Source: VRUE01 sp963716735 (GTDB lineage Bacteria; Actinomycetota; Thermoleophilia; Solirubrobacterales; 70-9). From it: a DNA stretch of 64,000 nucleotides. This document shows, piece after piece, positions 32,472-39,853 of the stretch. The position numbers and the translations under genes are program-made. The stretch is from the NCBI GenBank assembly GCA_963716735.1, contig OY970321.1, positions 2,768,471 through 2,832,470 of the forward strand, written 5' to 3'. Below the pieces are notes generated by a model. The model had not been told where the DNA came from, did not search any database, and was given only the letters and a program-made list of their open reading frames with translations. Each line of letters opens with the position of its first letter. The first letter of the stretch is position 1.

Positions 32472-33356
32472 GTGTCCGATTGGCCGCCGATCGTCGAGCC
32501 GGAGTTGCTCGATCGCCTCGCCCTGGACGACCGGGAGTTCAGGGAGTTCGTCCGAACCCTGGCCGGCAAGGTTCCTCCTCGCGCTTACGAGGTCGCTTCG
32601 TTCGAACGGGCGGTCGGATACCCATGGGCGCGACCCGAGGGCTCCTACCAGCTGACCGGTGCGGGCATCGGTCTCCTGGCAGAGCTGGACGAGGGCGACG
32701 TGGACCGGGTTCTCGCTCGGTTTACGTCCCCCGACGCCGGACGCCGGCCCGTGCTTGCCATCGGGTCCAATGCCGCTCCCGAGACGCTGGAGCGGAAGTT
32801 CGCCCACTTCCCCGGCGAGGACGACCGTGCGGTGCTGGCTCTGACCGGCCGTTTGCACGGTTTCGACGTCGGGGTCGCGGCCCAGCCGACGATGTACGGC
32901 TCGATGCCGGCCACGCTGTTCCCCAGCCCCGGAACCGAAGTCTGCGCCACGGTTCTCTGGGTCACTCCTACGCAGTTCACCCAGCTTGCCTGGTCGGAGT
33001 TCAGCTACTGGCTGGGCAAACTGCGGACCCGCTTCGACGTCGACGGAGGTGTGACCGGTTTCGACGAGGTCCTCGTGTTCGTCTCCCGTTTCGGTGCCTT
33101 CTGCGTGGAGGAGCGCCCCGTCGCCCTGGCCGCGATACCCGCCGCCGGACGAACCGCCGAGGCGCTCAGCCAGGAGCAGCTGCTCGATGCCGCCGCGGTG
33201 CTCGCCATCGGCCCCGACGCCGACGCCGAGATGCTGGTCCGCGCAATCTTCGAGGAGATGAGCCAGATCGCCCCCAGGATCGCGGCGACCGTGCACAAAG
33301 CGTCACTGCCCTTCGCCTCGGAGAGCTGGACTCCGTTCGGTCCGCCAGGGACCTAG
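32472..33356 (+). CDS. Unknown protein with a gamma-glutamylcyclotransferase-like segment
   Basis: 294 residues, soluble. The segment VLAIGSNAAPETLERKFA resembles the nucleotide-like loop (YGSN) of gamma-glutamylcyclotransferase folds, and the following beta-rich part (CATVLWVTPTQFTQLAWSEFSYWLG) fits a beta barrel, but I would not name a function. Leaderless: TAGGCT 6 bp before the GTG. It is convergent with a GNAT gene, ends overlapping by 4 bp. Confidence 0.6.
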   Translation: MSDWPPIVEPELLDRLALDDREFREFVRTLAGKVPPRAYEVASFERAVGYPWARPEGSYQLTGAGIGLLAELDEGDVDRVLARFTSPDAGRRPVLAIGSNAAPETLERKFAHFPGEDDRAVLALTGRLHGFDVGVAAQPTMYGSMPATLFPSPGTEVCATVLWVTPTQFTQLAWSEFSYWLGKLRTRFDVDGGVTGFDEVLVFVSRFGAFCVEERPVALAAIPAAGRTAEALSQEQLLDAAAVLAIGPDADAEMLVRAIFEEMSQIAPRIAATVHKASLPFASESWTPFGPPGT

Positions 33357-33802
33357 ATGTTGCGAACTCGTCGACCTATCTCGCGATCCACCGGATAGCC
33401 GGCGGACTCCCAGAATCCCTCGGCTACCTCGTCCTCGAAGGCGACCAGGGCGGTCACCCGACGGACCCCACAGCGGCGCAGATACTCCTCACCGGCGCGC
33501 GTCAGCGCAATCCCGATTCCCTCCCGCCGGCACCCCTCCCGCACCGCCAGCCGATACATGTTTCCCCGCCAGCCGTCCCACGCGGCGATCAGCGCCCCGA
33601 CGATCTCCCCGTCGCGCTCAGCTACCAGGAGGGCCGCCGGAGAGTCCGCAACCAGGCGTTCCACGTCATCGACACGGTCGGGAGTGCTCGCGTGGTCACT
33701 CCGTGCCTGCCTCCACAACACCAACACTTCCGGCACATCGCGCTGCTCGCATCGACGCACCTTGATCTCCCCGACCGTCAAGACGAGAGCATAACTTCCC
33801 AT
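33353..33802 (-). CDS. GNAT-family N-acetyltransferase
   Basis: About 149 residues. GNAT motifs: VRRCEQRDVPEVLVLW (first strand), ALLVAERDGEIVGALIA, YRLAVREGCRREGIGIALTRAGEEYL (acetyl-CoA loop) and GFWESAGY. The acceptor is unknown. An upstream GTG would add a poorly conserved N-terminus, so the ATG at 33802 is preferred. Confidence 0.8.
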   Translation of the reverse strand: MGSYALVLTVGEIKVRRCEQRDVPEVLVLWRQARSDHASTPDRVDDVERLVADSPAALLVAERDGEIVGALIAAWDGWRGNMYRLAVREGCRREGIGIALTRAGEEYLRRCGVRRVTALVAFEDEVAEGFWESAGYPVDREIGRRVRNI

Positions 33803-33871
33803 CGCTGAGCTCAAAATGCGAAAACCCCGACCCTCGATCCTGAGGGTTCGTAAGACTGCAGAGTCTCCGAC

Positions 33872-34423
33872 GTGACGCTGTCGATCTCCAAAGCCGCACA
33901 CCTTCGCCTACTGCTCGAGGCGGATGCGGGGGAGTTGCACTCTCTCGTCGAGAAGAACCGCGCACACCTGGCGCCCTGGCTGGCCTGGGCGCCGACCCAG
34001 ACCTTCGAGGACACTCTCGAGTTCATCCACTCCGGTGAAAGACAGGTCGCGGCCAACGAGGGCTTTCACTCCGCCATCGTCTGCGAGGACCGCATCGCGG
34101 GCGTGATCAGCTACATGGAGGTCAACTGGCGGCATCGCCGAACCGTGTTGGGCTACTGGCTCGACGCCGACCATCAGGGCAGGGGATTGATGACTAGCGC
34201 CGTGCGCCTGATGGTCGATCACGCGCTCTCGACCTGGGAGCTCAACCGGGTCGAGATCCGGGCCGCGGTCGGAAACCACAAGAGCCGCGCCATTCCCGAA
34301 CGCCTCAGGTTTGAGCAGGAGGGCATCCTGCGCCAAGCCGAACTGGTTAGTGGCCAATACCTCGACACCGTTGTCTACGCGATGCTCGCCGCCGCCTGGA
34401 ACGAGGAATCGGCCAGAGGCTGA
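33872..34423 (+). CDS. RimJ/RimL-type N-acetyltransferase
   Basis: 183 residues. Features of ribosomal-protein-serine/alanine acetyltransferases: LRLLLEADAGELHSLVEKNRAHLAPWLAW, GVISYMEVNW, YWLDADHQGRGLMTSAVRLMVDHAL and VEIRAAVGNHKSRAIPERLRFEQEG. It may acetylate a protein N-terminus or a small amine. Start GTG, no clear ribosome-binding site. Confidence 0.85.
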   Translation: MTLSISKAAHLRLLLEADAGELHSLVEKNRAHLAPWLAWAPTQTFEDTLEFIHSGERQVAANEGFHSAIVCEDRIAGVISYMEVNWRHRRTVLGYWLDADHQGRGLMTSAVRLMVDHALSTWELNRVEIRAAVGNHKSRAIPERLRFEQEGILRQAELVSGQYLDTVVYAMLAAAWNEESARG

Positions 34424-34544
34424 CGCAAGGAACTGACAGGCTCTGATCTCGGCATGTAGCTGCGGCTGCCGCAGGGGTCGCGATCGCCTCGTGCGGCACG
34501 GGTCAAAGGCACCGACTCAGTGCCTTGAACTAGGCCTTCCAACG

Positions 34545-34573
34545 CGAAAACCCCCGACCAGCGGGGGTTTTCG
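34545..34573. terminator. Rho-independent terminator of tRNA-Leu (and possibly the GNAT gene)
   Basis: Perfect 11-bp stem CGAAAACCCCC / GGGGGTTTTCG with a 7-base loop. It lies right after the 3' end of tRNA-Leu on the minus strand and can also work on the plus strand. Confidence 0.8.
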
Positions 34574-34574
34574 A

Positions 34575-34660
34575 TGCGGCTGAATGGAGTCGAACCATCA
34601 CGTCCCGTTAGGGACACAAGGCCCTCAACCTTGCGCGTCTACCAGTTCCGCCACAGCCGC
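34575..34660 (-). tRNA. tRNA-Leu (anticodon GAG)
   Basis: 86 nt, with a long class II variable arm. Acceptor strands GCGGCTG/CAGCCGC, discriminator A, anticodon stem CAAGG/CCTTG with loop TTGAGGG, T loop TTCGACT. CCA is not encoded. A TAGAAT box lies at 34674-34679 on the minus strand. Confidence 0.95.
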
Positions 34661-34752
34661 TCGAGGGCGGTCGATTCTAGATGTTTGGCGGCGGTGGGGT
34701 GGGAGGCCCGCTGCGGGCGGGCTGGAAGCTTGCGTGTGTCCGGATCGGGCGG

Positions 34753-34773
34753 TACTCTGCGAACAAGTGTTCG
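34753..34773 (+). promoter_or_regulatory. lexA promoter with SOS box
   Basis: CGAACAAGTGTTCG (34760-34773) is a perfect Gram-positive/actinobacterial SOS box (CGAAC-N4-GTTCG). It directly follows a TACTCT -10 box (34753-34758), so LexA would block its own promoter. Confidence 0.85.
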
Positions 34774-34811
34774 AACGTCTGCGCCTGTTTGGTGACGAGG
34801 AGGATCGCTTG

Positions 34812-35426
34812 GTGGACTTGGACCTGACCAAGAGGCAAAAGGAGATCTTTGACTTTATTCGCCGCTACGCGGCGAAAACGGGCTACCCGCCAACCGTGCG
34901 TGAGATCGGCAAAGCGGTCGGGTTGCACTCCTCCTCGACCGTTCACGCCCACCTCGCCAACCTCGAGAAGATCGGCCTGCTGCGGCGCGATCCGTCGAAA
35001 CCACGCGCGATAGAGCTGCTTTTCGACAAGGCAAAGAGGACGATCCGGCCGGAGGGCTCGGGGCTGCCGCTGGTCGGTCAGGTCGCCGCCGGCGCGCCGA
35101 TCCTGGCCGAGGAGAACATCGAGGAGTACCTCGAGATCCCCGACGTGATCGGTGGCGAGGAGGGCGACTACGTCCTCCGCGTGCGCGGTGAAAGCATGGT
35201 GGAAGCGGGGATCTTCGAGGGCGACTACGTGGTCGTCCGTCCAACCGACGATGCGACCGATGGCGAGATCGTCGTCGCCTTGCTCGGCGAGGAGGCGACC
35301 GTAAAGCGCTTCTTCCGTGAATCCGACCACGTCCGCCTGCAGCCCGAGAACGAGACGATGGAGCCGATCCGCAGCGCCGAGGTCGTGGTGATCGGTCGCG
35401 TGATCGGCGTCGTCAGAAAAGTCTGA
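34812..35426 (+). CDS. lexA: LexA repressor
   Basis: 204 residues. Winged-helix domain (TKRQKEIFDFIRRYAAKTGYPPTVREIG, SSSTVHAHLANLEKIGLLRRD), then the self-cleavage region with the Ala93-Gly94 bond (VAAGAP) and the catalytic dyad Ser128 (GESMVEAG) and Lys165 (ATVKRFF). RecA-stimulated self-cleavage induces the SOS response. The GTG start is supported by GAGGAGG 8 bp upstream; an SOS box lies ahead. Confidence 0.95.
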   Translation: MDLDLTKRQKEIFDFIRRYAAKTGYPPTVREIGKAVGLHSSSTVHAHLANLEKIGLLRRDPSKPRAIELLFDKAKRTIRPEGSGLPLVGQVAAGAPILAEENIEEYLEIPDVIGGEEGDYVLRVRGESMVEAGIFEGDYVVVRPTDDATDGEIVVALLGEEATVKRFFRESDHVRLQPENETMEPIRSAEVVVIGRVIGVVRKV

Positions 35427-35435
35427 CGCGGACGG

Positions 35436-36260
35436 CTAGGGCCACTTGCCGGCTTCGATCAGCTTTTTGTAGCGCCGCTGTCGCCGACGGGCGTCGCGCA
35501 TCGCCAACGGCAGCAGCCGCAGGGCGAGGCGGGGAAAGAGGTCGAAGAGACGCAGCATCGGGCCTCGCCAGCGCGGCAGCACCAGCAGCGGCCGCGGGCG
35601 TTCGGCCAGCTTGCCGACCTCGGTCGCGACCTGCCCGGGGGTGAGCAGCTGACCGGAGAAGGAGCCTGCCGCCGCAGGGTCGTCGAGTTTGTCCTCGAGC
35701 ATCGGCGTCCAGATGCCGTCGGGGCAGACGGCGGAGAGTTGTATGCCGGAGACGCCGGAGCGGCGTAGGTCGAAGAGCGTGCCGAGGGTGAAAGCCATGG
35801 CCGCGTGCTTGCTGGCCGAGTAATTCACCTCTCCGGGCGCCGCAACCAGCCCCGCCAGCGAGATCACATTGATCACGTGACCGCGTCCGCTTGGCAGCAT
35901 CTTCTCCAGGGCCGCGACGGTGCCGTTCATCGTGCCGAGCGCGTTGACGTTGAGCATCGCGCTGCGCGTCGCCTCGTCCTGCTCCCACGACTGGCCCGTG
36001 ACCAGGATGCCGGCGTTGTTGACCCAGAGATCGAGCGCCCCGGATCGGGTTGCCGCCGCCGCCGCGACCGCATGGCAGGCATCCTGATCGGTGACGTCGA
36101 GCTCCGAGGAGGTGGCGCCGGCGCCGATCTCGGCAGCGGTCGCGGCGGCGGCGCCCGCATCGATATCGGTCGCCTGGATCAGATAGCCGCGGCCAGCGAG
36201 ATCGAGGGCGATCGCACGCCCGAGACCACCGCCTGCTCCCGTGACGACGGCTACCGGCAT
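35436..36260 (-). CDS. Short-chain dehydrogenase/reductase
   Basis: 274 residues from MPVAVVTGAGGGLGRAIAL. SDR features: TGAGGGLG loop, D-D-x-x (ATDIDAG, pointing to NAD), VNNAGI, catalytic Ser (ISLAGL) and YSASK. A basic C-terminal extension (RLLPLAMRDARRRQRRYKK) may be membrane-associated. The substrate is unknown. It is convergent with lexA. The ATG at 36260 keeps the gene clear of the rnpB promoter. Confidence 0.85.
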   Translation of the reverse strand: MPVAVVTGAGGGLGRAIALDLAGRGYLIQATDIDAGAAAATAAEIGAGATSSELDVTDQDACHAVAAAAATRSGALDLWVNNAGILVTGQSWEQDEATRSAMLNVNALGTMNGTVAALEKMLPSGRGHVINVISLAGLVAAPGEVNYSASKHAAMAFTLGTLFDLRRSGVSGIQLSAVCPDGIWTPMLEDKLDDPAAAGSFSGQLLTPGQVATEVGKLAERPRPLLVLPRWRGPMLRLFDLFPRLALRLLPLAMRDARRRQRRYKKLIEAGKWP

Positions 36261-36320
36261 CCGCGCAGGATATTCGATGCAATTGTCGCGAGCTCGTTCC
36301 CGTGGCGGTACCATTGACGG

Positions 36321-36683
36321 GCGGGCCGAGCGACCGCGGGGGGAGAGAAAACCCCTCGAGGAAAGTCCGGACACCAAAGGGCGAGGGCGGTGGGTAACGC
36401 CCACCCGGGGAAACCCGCGGGAAAGTGCCACAGAAATACACGGCCGATGGCGCGGCCACACGTGAGTCGCGTACAGGCAAAGGTGAAATGGTGCGGTAAG
36501 AGCGCACCGGCGCCGCGGTGACGCGGCGGCCAGGCAAACCCCGCCCGGTGCAAGGCCAAACAGGATCGTCGACCCTGCCCGGCGAGATCCAGGTAGGCCG
36601 CAGGGCGCTTCGGCGCCCCCCGGGACCTCGGTCCCGGTGAGATAGATGGTCGTTCACGACAGGATCCGGCTTACAGGCCCGCT
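36321..36683 (+). ncRNA. rnpB: RNase P RNA, bacterial type A
   Basis: About 363 nt. P1 strands GCGGGCC (36321-36327) and GGCCCGC (36676-36682) pair. Universally conserved blocks are present: GAGGAAAGTCCGGACACC (36357-36374), ACAGAAATACA, GGTGCAAGGCCAAACAGG, AGATAGATGGTCGTT and ACAGGATCCGGCTTACAG. A TACCAT box at 36309-36314 fits a -10 site. The RNA is the catalytic part of RNase P, which trims tRNA 5' ends. Confidence 0.95.
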
Positions 36684-36685
36684 AC

Positions 36686-36713
36686 GGAAAGGCCCCCGAG
36701 AGGGGGCCTTTCC
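36686..36713 (+). terminator. rnpB terminator hairpin
   Basis: Perfect 12-bp stem GGAAAGGCCCCC / GGGGGCCTTTCC closed by a GAGA tetraloop, 2 bp after the RNA's last base. Confidence 0.75.
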
Positions 36714-36923
36714 AATGTGCTCCCGCCATGGTCACCAGATCGCCGGGAGGCGACGTGAACCGCCGGATGCGGACCGCATGTCTGGTGGGTGGGACCGATT
36801 CAAGCAAGAGACCTATAGATATCTATTGGTTTCTTGGCAATATTTTGGATGTACCGGTATAGTCATCAGCGAACAGGGAGGGCGCCCGGAAGGCGCCTCG
36901 CATGAGCAAGGGGGCGTATCTAG
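36714..36923 (+). promoter_or_regulatory. Leader region of the NHL-repeat gene
   Basis: No gene seen. It includes an AT-rich patch with TATAGATATC and TATAGT (about 36822-36862), probably the promoter, and a GGCGCC-CGGAA-GGCGCC hairpin near 36881-36897 that could shape the leader RNA. Confidence 0.35.
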
Positions 36924-38432
36924 TTGGCACGGGACTCGAGGACGGGCTTTGCTGGAGCACTCAGATCACTTGTCCTTTCCTTGTTCGTTTTAGCGGTGCT
37001 CATCGGCGCTCCGAGCGCGAGCGCAGCGACGCCCGAGCAGTTTTGGACCCGTTGCGTGGCCGACAGCGAAGCGGACCTGCAGTGCAGCGGCCCGCGTGGA
37101 ATCGCAACTGCCCCCGCCAGCGCAGGCCCCGGCGTCGCGGGGAACGTCTTCGTTGCGGACTCGTTCAATCAACGAATTGACGAGTTCACCGTCTGGGGCC
37201 AGTTCGTCAGAGCGTGGGGCTGGGATGTCGTCGCCAGCGGCCCCGGCGATAGCGGCACGGGCTTTGAGATCTGCCTGGCGGAGGAGGGTGATGTCTGCAA
37301 AGCGGGGGTCGGTGGAGGTGGGGCCGGTCAGTTCGGCGTATCCTCCCCACAGGGCGTGGCCGTGGACTCCGCCGGCAACGTCTACGCCCTGGATCGCGGC
37401 ACCCCCTCCAACCAACGAGTGCAGAAATTCGACTCCGAAGGGCACTTCCTGCTGACCTTCGGCAAAGGGGTGAACGAAACCAGCGGCGGCAACATCTGCC
37501 CTCGCCCCGGCTTTCCCGCCGACGTCTGCAAAGCCGGCGGAGAAGGAACCGGCCCCGGAGAGTTCGGTGAACTCTCCGTGGTCGGCAGCTACATCGCGGT
37601 GGACACCGCCGGCGCCGGCGCGGCCGACGACAAAGTCTACGTCGGCGATCAGGGACGGATTCAGCGCTTCAATACCAACGGCGAATACCAAGCGGAAATC
37701 CCCCTGCCGGGGGAGAGGGCGAGGGCTCTGGCGGTCGATCCGGCCGGCAACCTATATGTCGGCTTTTGTGGTGTGAGCTGCGCCAGCGGAGCGGCGGCAA
37801 AAGCAAACGTCGAAAAACTGAGCCCGGCGGGGGCCAAACTGGACACGATCATTGTCGGGAACCCGCAGGCGCTGGCGACGGGGCCAAGTCCAAGTGGAAA
37901 CCTCTACGCAATCGACGGAACGACGGTCCGGGAGTTCTCGGGGACCAGCGGCGACGAAATCGTCGAGGAAACGAACGTCTTCCCCTTCTTCCCCACCTAC
38001 CCCTTCGCCCCCGGCTTGAGCAGCTCGACCGGGATCGCGACCGGCTCGGCCTGCCTGACCTCTGGCTATGACCTCTACGTCAGCAACGCGGCCGAACCCC
38101 CCAACGGCTTCGTTCGCGCCTACGGCCCGCCACCCGACGAAGCCCACACCGCGCTGTGCCCGCCGACCGAGCGGCCACCGGAGATCGAAGCCCAGGGGGC
38201 GCTTGTGGTCGAAACCGACCGCGCCGTGGTGGAGGCGACGATCAACCCGAAGTTCTGGGCGGACACCTCCTACGCGGTGCAGTTCGGCACGACCGACTGC
38301 ATCGAAGCGGGCGGCTGGGAGGCCCCGTGCGTGACGCAGATACCCGACCCCGAAGCGCTGCTCGGCGCGGGGGCGATCGACGGGGGGGCACTTCGGCTAC
38401 CGAGCCGGTGTCAGTTTTCGCGCCGTCCATAA
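36924..38432 (+). pseudogene. Secreted NHL-repeat protein, truncated at the scaffold junction
   Basis: 502 readable residues: a signal peptide (cut after SASA, about 34), then NHL/beta-propeller blades with repeated GVAVDSAGNVYALD, ALAVDPAGNLYVG and FGVSSPQ motifs. From about 420 a fibronectin-like domain begins (INPKFWADTSYAVQFGTT). Relatives in Thermoleophilia continue well beyond this point. Here the domain breaks off after a run of seven G (38385-38391), and the last 15 residues look foreign. Start TTG, uncertain. Confidence 0.7.
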
Positions 38433-38540
38433 GAGCCCATCCGTTCCAATCTTCGATTGGGGTCAGGCACCGAGCCTGACCCCGAGCCTGACCCGGTGTC
38501 AGACACGGTGCCTGACCCCGGACCCGCTTTCAGTGGGTCA
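38385..38540. other. Probable join between two unrelated genomes
   Basis: Left of here genes, codon use and promoter style are actinobacterial; right of here they are proteobacterial. The NHL gene is cut mid-domain, and the next 60 bases are GGGGTCAGGCAC-type repeats that are multicopy in some genomes. Confidence 0.6.
38459..38520. repeat. Cluster of GGGGTCAGGCAC/GTGCCTGACCCC palindromic repeats
   Basis: Four partial copies in alternating orientation: GGGGTCAGGCACCG at 38459, CCTGACCCCG, CCTGACCCGGTGTCAGACAC, and GTGCCTGACCCC at 38508-38519. The same unit forms a hairpin at 53092-53128. Resembles the REP-like palindromes mobilised by REP-associated transposases (none is seen here). Confidence 0.65.
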
Positions 38541-39300
38541 TTGCGTAGATGACGTAGTTGACTGCGAACCGCGTCGCGAGCCCGGTCATCGGCTCCGGGT
38601 AAAACGAGTCGTTTGCGTGCTCCCACGCGTCGCCCAGGTCCATGTTGAAATTGATCGCGACCATCAGGCGGCCCGCGTCGTCATAGACGCCGCGCCAGTG
38701 CGGCGTGACGCCGTCGCGCTCGTAGGTCACGCCGTAGCGCAGTGCCGCGATTCCCGGAATCTGAATTCGCTGGTCGAGATCGTAGAGCACGTGCAGCACC
38801 TCGTCCGTATCCGCGATCTCCACAATCGGCCGGTCCGGAAAGACGCGCTGCAACGACTCGACGAAGCCTTGCCATTCCGCGCTGCCGTGGAAATCGTCGA
38901 CCATGAGAAAGCCGCCGCGCAGCAAATACTCGCGCAAGTGCGCGGCATCCGCTTCGTCGAGGTGCCAATAGCCGACCTCGACCGCGTATAACCAGGGGTA
39001 GTCGAAGAGGTTGTCGTCTGTCGGCGTCAGCACGCGCGCCTGATCGCCGGTGTCGAGAACCGTGAGGCGCCCGACGCCGCGCATGAAGTGATCCTCGGCC
39101 TCGGGATAATCGGTGTAGGCGGACCCGCCGCCCCATCGCCGATAGCCGCGGCCATACGCGCCGTCCGAATACTGCAGCCGCGTGAAATGAAACTCGTCCG
39201 TCGGGAAATACGGCGCACCGAGCTCGTCCGCGATCGCGACGAGCCCGACCAGCAGCGCCGCCACGGTCGGCACGGCCAAGAGGGAGGCTAGACGGCGCAC
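38530..39300 (-). CDS. DUF4159 secreted/membrane protein
   Basis: About 256 residues. An N-terminal RR-containing signal or anchor (RRLASLLAVPTVAALLVGLVAIA) is followed by a DUF4159 domain: FTRLQYSDGAYGRGYRRWGGG, DYPEAEDHF, DDNLFDYPWLYAVEVGYWHLDEADAAHLREYLLRGGFLMVDDFHG. The fold is glutamine-amidotransferase-like. DUF4159 genes commonly accompany MoxR/BatA operons like the divergent one here. The start is unclear (GTG 39300 or TTG 39315). Confidence 0.8.
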   Translation of the reverse strand: MRRLASLLAVPTVAALLVGLVAIADELGAPYFPTDEFHFTRLQYSDGAYGRGYRRWGGGSAYTDYPEAEDHFMRGVGRLTVLDTGDQARVLTPTDDNLFDYPWLYAVEVGYWHLDEADAAHLREYLLRGGFLMVDDFHGSAEWQGFVESLQRVFPDRPIVEIADTDEVLHVLYDLDQRIQIPGIAALRYGVTYERDGVTPHWRGVYDDAGRLMVAINFNMDLGDAWEHANDSFYPEPMTGLATRFAVNYVIYAMTH

Positions 39301-39388
39301 AGGCTTATGGCTCAACTGGCGTTGTAAGTATTGTTGCGGGTCCCGCCATGTTCGGCGCTCGGAACACACGGCGCAAGTGCGCGCGCGT

Positions 39389-39613
39389 TCAGCGAAACCA
39401 GTCGTCGAGCTCGGCGCCGGTAAGCTCCCGGAGGGTGTAGTCGTTGAACGCCCGGTAGGCGGTCCAGTGGCCGATCTTGTCTTGGATCGCGAGCGCCTCG
39501 GCGCCCGAACGGCCTTCGAGCTCCGACCGATACTGCGCGAGCTTGCGCTCCGCGTATTCGTTGCACTTGCCGATGAACCGTGCGACGACGGCTTTCTGCT
39601 CTGCGATGTTCAT
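39389..39613 (-). CDS. Small soluble protein, unknown function
   Basis: 74 residues from MNIAEQKAVVARFIGKCNEYAERKL, entirely helical, with WTAYRAFNDYTLRELTGAELDDWF at the end. No family recognised. It lies between DUF4159 (same strand, 89 bp) and the large operon (divergent). Confidence 0.55.
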   Translation of the reverse strand: MNIAEQKAVVARFIGKCNEYAERKLAQYRSELEGRSGAEALAIQDKIGHWTAYRAFNDYTLRELTGAELDDWFR

Positions 39614-39853
39614 GGTGGGCCTCATCCGTCGCGTCACGCCTCGCAGCGCGGTCGGGAGCAAAGTCGGACCCGGTCGGTCCAATGGGCACCGATGCTAACG
39701 GTCGCGCTTCACATGCACAAAATTGAGTTTTCTTTAGGTCTAGGCGCGACCGTATCGCAGAGGGTAAGCTCCGATCAGGACGTTGTGGCCATCGCGTTCG
39801 ACGCCAGCGTCTACTTCGCCGGTCCGTTACTCAAGCCCGCTTGGGAGCCGTAG

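Noticed and set aside
32480..33808. 442-residue plus-strand frame across two genes
   Set aside because: It runs out of frame through the 32472 gene and antisense to a GNAT gene; Arg/Gly/Pro-rich shadow.
36714..36923. Possible riboswitch ahead of the NHL gene
   Set aside because: AT-rich patch and one hairpin only; no conserved riboswitch core recognised.
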